Shown here one piece after another: positions 58,418-64,000 of a stretch of DNA of 64,000 nt. This DNA comes from Hyperoplus lanceolatus. Its lineage: Eukaryota > Chordata > Actinopteri > Uranoscopiformes > Ammodytidae. The stretch covers positions 29,126,001 through 29,190,000 of the forward strand of contig CM049400.1 of the NCBI GenBank assembly GCA_026929865.2, read 5' to 3'. Position 1 is the stretch's first letter. Each line of letters starts with the position of its first letter. A program made the position numbers and the translations under genes. The notes under the pieces were generated by a model. It was not told the DNA's origin and did no database searches. It worked only from the letters and a program-made list of their open reading frames with translations.

Positions 58418-61400
58418 AGCCAACGAAGAAAATAAATGTCTTAAAATAAAGCTATGGTTAGGTCAGGTAAGGTAAGTTAAGCTGTTTATTTACCGGAATG
58501 TCTAGTCAAATGTCTAGCTATAAAACTTGTTTTTGAGTCATGAATATCAAACATAAGAGTGAAGAACTGTGTGCAGAATCAAAACCAGTAAAGTCTTCAC
58601 ATTCCTGAGTTCTGTTTTTAGGAATTATGGGACCTGGGAATACATTGGTTGTTCTTAGCAGATTCTTAAACACTAGAATTCCAATGATTAAGTGAGTGTG
58701 TGCTGTATCTTTTGTGTTCCTATATTTGTCATGGACATTAATTTGCTTTCACACAGTGTTCACAGTCACACACAACACATTCATTAAATTACCTTCAGTA
58801 GTTAAAGATCAACAGAATGCAATGTATGCTTGTCCGATATACTATCCATCTGGCTATCCCACACAATAAGCCCCACAGGCAAGCCTACCCAGCACACCAG
58901 GATCCCATAATACAGATGTGTGACTGATGGCTGTTCAATGAGAACAAATGTTGATGCAGTCCATCAAGCTATAGGTGTGGCAACTCCTAGTCTTTGGGAA
59001 TGTGATTTTGAATTGCCCCTGTGGGAATACCTGTGTTAAGAGGCCATCATCTGTCTCAGAACAGGCACCACAAAACTACTAAAGCCTGGTGCCTTCACAC
59101 ACGCCTGAGCAGAATTGGAAGCAGGCAGGTGGCAGTCAGTGAGGTTGCGGAAGACGTATAGAGGGGAGCCCTTCATCAACGGAGAGTAGAATTGGAAAGG
59201 AGGGGGCAGGCATGAGTGACAAAACGCGATTGCATGGAATGCTAAGCGAGGAGTTTGAGATTCTGCCCATACCATCTTCACTCACCAGCGCGGTATCAAA
59301 AGCCTTCAATGGTGTCATCACTGTACCACTGTCAAGCAGACATTTTCCATTCACTGGGAAAATGATGGAGATATTATAAAAGCTATTAGAGGACTCTACA
59401 GGTGAAAATCAGGCCCGTACCAACTGATAAGCACTTGTTATATTGAATCATGTCAAGGAGGGCACAGAAGCAGATGGAAGCACCAGGTTTTTGTTTTTGT
59501 TCATTTTCTCCCTTTTCCCACCCTAGCCGTTTTATCAGAGCTAGGTCAGTTACTAATTGACTTCCAGGCAATTACTTTGAGTGTTTGTTTTGGCCTGTCA
59601 GGAGTGTGAGATTTGCAGGGTTAGCACAGTGGAGACTATTTGGTTGGTTCCTTCAGGCCCAAAAAAACGTTACAAAGTAAGATTGTTTTTCGTTGTATGT
59701 TACCGGGAAACAATGTTACACACTGTCGTGGAACTGAAATATCAGCTTGTCTAGTTAGGGTGAGAGTTGATAATTAAATACCAGTTGACACAATGTTTAA
59801 GTACAAATAATCAAGGGGATTTTAGAATTGACTGAAGAATGGCAGCCATTCTTCTGAAGATATAGTAAACTGTATTTTTTTACATGAACACATAAACATT
59901 TGCAATGTCACACCAGTTTATCAGGGTTAACGTAGTGAGACATAACAAACCCACGTTGGCGCGATCTTATTCTCCATCACATACTATCTCAGTTATAAAC
60001 AACCTTAAATTATCTTACACAAGGCTAAGGTCAGAACATCTTGACAGTTAAATCATGTACGAAGATTCACAATTTATAGCAATATAGTATATATTATAAT
60101 ATATATATATACATACACACAATATTCATTTCCACAACAACACTAAATAGGATCCTCTTAGGTACAGTTTATTATAGATTGCATTGTCAAGCATAATCAT
60201 TCAAAAGTACAACACTAAGCTTTGTTAGTGTTGCATTAAAGTTCCATTTGTTCGATTGTGTCTAATCTATTTTTCAACACGATATGAAAACACTTTAATT
60301 AAATCAACATGGAAAAATGAGAGGCAGCAACACCCTACTTTGCTTTATATGCCTTGTGATAAGTCAGAGGCCTGGTGCGTCTGTTACAAGCACAATTACT
60401 TAGACATTTGCTTTGGTGTCTAAGTGTTGCTTGGCAGTTTAGCACACCCTCTGGGATTCCTGTGTTTGGATAACGGTGTGCCATTAATGTCAGCCGTAGG
60501 ATTGGTTGGCTGTGCCTTGTGCTGAATAAATTGTCTCATTGTGCATCAGTGTCTTTACATCTATGTGTATCAGGCTGCTGGTTTCAAGTTCATTAACTAA
60601 ATGTATATACACAGGGATCTGTTTACACATGGCAACAATTATCATCAAACCTAAACTCGTACACTAGACACTTCCAGAGACACAGTACGGTATATTACCG
60701 TTTCTCTCTCTTCTCTTTTTCTAAACATTGACTTTTGTACGTTCTCCAAAAAAGCAGCAAATTAATCATATGTGAACATTCTGGCTACCACATGTTTAAA
60801 AAAGCACATGAGTATTCTTTCAGTGGTTTGATGGCTTGTCACTAGGGCAGTACCCTCTAGGATACAGCAGTGACAGTAGATACGTATTTGTACCTTTGTT
60901 TTTCATATTCACAAGCTTACTTAGAGAACTTTCAATTAGTATCGAGGCTACTAAACCACCACCTACAAGTTAAATATGACATTAAATATGTTTAAATAAG
61001 TAAAATATTCAAAAATAAGCATACACAACACATCTTGTGAGAAAAACAACACCCTGGTGTTTTTTTTTATTTTCTGCTCAATCTGTGACAGCCGGCCTAA
61101 AGCCATTTTGTTTTATTAATCTAGGAAAACATGTCCTATATAAAAAAAATCGTTTCACTGTTTTTAAAGGGCTAAACTTCTAGAGACATCTACTGTCTAC
61201 TGTACATAGTTTGCTTAAAAACAACTCAAACGTGAGTCAAAAGTGTTTAGTTTTTTTTTGTCTGGGTCTATTTTCAACCATGGATTAAGACACATTTGGT
61301 AGTGAGTGGGATGTGTAGGATGTAAAACTACATTGACCGTGTTCGTTGTAGTGAAGAAGCGTTTCACACAGTGCAACAGTGTAGCTCATTAATGTGTTTT

Positions 61401-61629
61401 TTATCCTCCTGTGCCATGGAAAGAAGTCTGTGGCGCAGAGGGATAAATGTGTCAGGGTTCACAGGCAGTGCTTGTGTGTTAGTTATATCAATGCATTGCT
61501 GGATTGTGTCTGTTTATTGCTTGGACAAAAAGCAACAAACATACAACATCACCAGCCTTATCCTTTACTTGCCATATGTTGTCATTCATTGAAAATGTTC
61601 AAATAATACAAATAACAAATGTGTTAGCA
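58418..61629. other. Non-coding DNA, no gene recognised
   Basis: About 3.2 kb of AT-rich sequence after Rex1. Frames stay under about 85 codons. A TA-rich run lies near 60086-60112. No transposon ends were recognised. Confidence 0.45.
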
Positions 61630-61653
61630 ATAAAATAAAATAAAATAAAATAA
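61630..61653. repeat. (TAAAA)n short array
   Basis: Almost five units of TAAAA. It may be the tail of a lost retroelement or slippage. Confidence 0.8.
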
Positions 61654-62286
61654 CACAAATATATATGCAACAAACAAATTACACAATATATATAGTTCAT
61701 GTTCAAAAGAGATAGGAATATGTTTTTAAAAAATTGCTGGTCCTTCCCCCTCTTATTATTTTTCTATATTATTTACAGAAAAAAAATATTCAATTTCCAT
61801 CCATCAGTGTCCATGATGTTGAACTTGATGGATAAAACAAATCAAAATGTGTGCACAAAAGGACAAAATAATGAGAATTGTTGAACAAAAACCCTCAAAG
61901 AAATACATAACCAAACACTTTGTTACATGTGTTTTAATGTTAATTTACAAAATATATTATTTGACCAATTTAAACCTACGTAATTATTCAGTAGATATTT
62001 AAAACACTGAATTTTTGTCCACGGTTTTCTTTCTTCTTCACCGTTCTGCCATTATATTATTGATGAGGACTGGGTAAATAATCTAGATTAATGACCACCA
62101 CCTGAAGCGTTTGTCTACTGAAACAAAACAAAAAAACCTTGTGTGAACCTGTAACTCTCTTTTGGAGCCTGTGCGTGTTGAGCAATGCCTAGTTCACCTG
62201 CAAAGGCTTTGAAATATGGCCGGAAAGACAGGCCCTGCCATGACCCGTGAATCATGCTCTCTCCCCCTATTGCTCTTGCTCAACTG

Positions 62287-62287
<1 letters not shown>
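61654..62287. other. Non-coding spacer
   Basis: AT-rich with no supported gene. Confidence 0.4.
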
Positions 62288-62339
<52 letters not shown>

Positions 62340-62362
62340 ATCTCTCTCTCTCTATCTCTCTG
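62288..62362. repeat. (CT)n microsatellite
   Basis: About 24 CT units, then two shorter CT blocks broken by TCTA. Confidence 0.95.
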
Positions 62363-62649
62363 ATGTGAATTATTCAACAACAACAGGATGAGGAGGGTTT
62401 GGGAAGGTACATTAGAGAAGTTTCCTAAAACCGAGTGCCATAGATCACACCCTACCCCAAGCCTGAATCCAGCAGCCCATACCCCTCCTCCCCAACCCCA
62501 CCAATCCCCCTACAGATCTTTGTGGAGCAAGCTGCAGCAGCAGTAGTAGAGTAGCCACAACGACCGCTGCATCCAGAAGTTGTAAATTACTGACAGCACA
62601 GGCCCGGGGAGCCGCCCACCAGAGACACAATTAACTGCTGATTTGATGA

Positions 62650-62673
62650 AACACACACACACACACACGCACA

Positions 62674-62724
<51 letters not shown>
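62650..62724. repeat. (CA)n microsatellite with CG interruptions
   Basis: About 37 units with two GC-containing variants. Minus-strand Cys/Val repeat frames here are artefacts. Confidence 0.95.
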
Positions 62725-62726
<2 letters not shown>

Positions 62727-64000
62727 ATGAGCAGGCCATATCTTTAGCAGGATTAAGTGAGCAGAGCCATGCTATCACCTGCGTAGGCGTGGGACTGATT
62801 TACTAAGATCCGTGTGTGTACGTGTGTGTGACTGTGTGTGTGTGGGTGGATAGGTGGTTGATGTTTGTGTCAGTGTGGCAGTGTGGGGTAAGTAAAGATT
62901 GTTTTTTTGACAGTCGTTGATAAATATTTATTTGTAGTTGAAATCAAGAATGGATTTGTGATCAATATTGTATTGTTAATTATCAGAATCTGTATATGTG
63001 CTTTTTATAAAATGTTCACATGATTGTTGTAATTTTTGGTGCGATCGTCATTGTCACTTTTAGTCCATTCATCACATTTACTGTTTGTTATATAGAAGCA
63101 GAACATACTAACTTGTGATTCTACCACTGGTAGGCACCAACGTCAGACGGTTTCAAATGCCACACAATGTGATGGTTAGGCAGTTTTAAAAAATTGTCCC
63201 TTGTCAAGGCGTAAGGGTGCCAGTTGATTCTCCCCTGACATTTTGAATTTTATATTTGTTAACCCATAATCAAACCTCCAAAGGACCTTTGACGGGAACC
63301 AATATAAAAGAGGTGAACAAAGAAAAAGTACTCTGCTATCCAGAGCTGGAGTTGGTAACAAGGGATTAACAGCCTGTTTCTGCTACACTGCCAGGAGACA
63401 TATTGGACAGTAAACTTAGTAAAAGACGAGTCAGTTGGAAGGTGACCAATCAAGGAAGTTACTGGGCAGGCTTTGGCCATTTGAGAATGTGTTGTGATGT
63501 GTTGCAAGTCTATACTGAACTAGGTGCAACTTTGTCACATAATTGTCGCTTACAAAACACATTACAAAAATTAGTGAGACAATGGTTGCAAAGAAAACTA
63601 TCCCATGAAGCTTGAAATGTCAACAGTGATGTCTCATTCTGTAATAATAATTAACATACGCTGATTAAGAATGGGTTTACAGATCCTTGTCTATTCTCCA
63701 CTAGTGTCTTTTTTTCCAGCCCGAAACATCCCTAAGAAACTCTCCAGAAATCCAATCATTGGAATACGATTATGTGGGCGTGGTTGCTCCACCGGGGGTT
63801 TATTTTCTCTCTCCGGCCCATTCTCCCCCCAAATATTGGCCACCAAACCTCCAATCTCCTCTCCCCATCCCTCACTTAAGACTTCTCTCGGCAGACCCCT
63901 CACCTTTGATAATGGCTAATTTCATCAGCGGGGATCAGTGAGGTCTTAAGGGCAAGGCGGATTGGACGGCGCCCATCCCTCTCTTGCTGTTTTTTCCTCC
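62725..64000. other. Non-coding DNA to window end; complex block 63670-64000
   Basis: No gene is supported. The last 330 bp are less AT-rich, lack simple repeats and carry motifs such as GATAATGGCTAATTTCATCA, the kind of sequence often found in conserved enhancers. This is unproven. Confidence 0.3.

Overview
This window looks like intergenic or intronic DNA of a ray-finned (teleost) fish. It is AT-rich with long (CA)n, (CT)n and tetranucleotide arrays. It carries a Rex1 LINE, L2-clade LINEs whose first ORF encodes an SGNH esterase, hAT-type non-autonomous elements, and TTAA-flanked and Tc1-like miniature elements. I found no host protein-coding gene that I can support. The only long reading frames belong to retrotransposons. 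No operon, CRISPR array, rRNA or tRNA was seen.

Layout. 1-6.5 kb: unique-looking AT-rich DNA. 6.5-8.9 kb: a 5'-truncated L2 LINE (minus strand), then a probable solo LTR. 8.9-15.7 kb: mostly unannotated DNA with one L2-type 3' end. 15.7-16.1 kb: a TTAA-flanked MITE. 18.25 kb: a 54-bp exon-like segment between strong splice consensus sites. 19.0-19.6 kb: a DNA transposon with a perfect 9-bp target duplication. 20.3-21.2 kb: first copy of the 'AGCCACTACGAG' TTAA element. 24.2-25.3 kb: a hAT element with a perfect 8-bp duplication. 25.5 kb: a diverged TTAA element. 26.2-29.6 kb: an old L2 relic split by a 1.7-kb hAT element. 30.5 kb: a Tc1/mariner transposase scrap. 33.1-33.6 kb: a weak unidentified coding relic. 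40.35-41.17 kb: one TTAA MITE nested in another. 41.7-42.2 kb: a second, internally deleted 'AGCCACTACGAG' copy. 42.4-44.1 kb: an unclassified element with arrays of a CCGACA-containing 9-mer at both ends and a foldback MITE inside. 48.0-53.8 kb: a third 'AGCCACTACGAG' copy carrying a nearly full-length L2 (ORF1 esterase, ORF2 endonuclease/RT). 55.1-58.4 kb: a nearly full-length Rex1 with two frameshifts. 58.4-64 kb: unannotated DNA with (CT)n and (CA)n arrays.

How it fits together. The region is a stratified record of insertions. At least four nestings can be ordered directly: hAT inside L2; TTAA MITE inside TTAA MITE, with an empty-site relative 15 kb away; foldback MITE inside the CCGACA element; and L2 inside the 'AGCCACTACGAG' element. 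The two richest leads are the CCGACA element and the 'AGCCACTACGAG' family. The second carries, in two copies, an ATG exon-like segment, a plausible intron and an RFX-type X-box palindrome.
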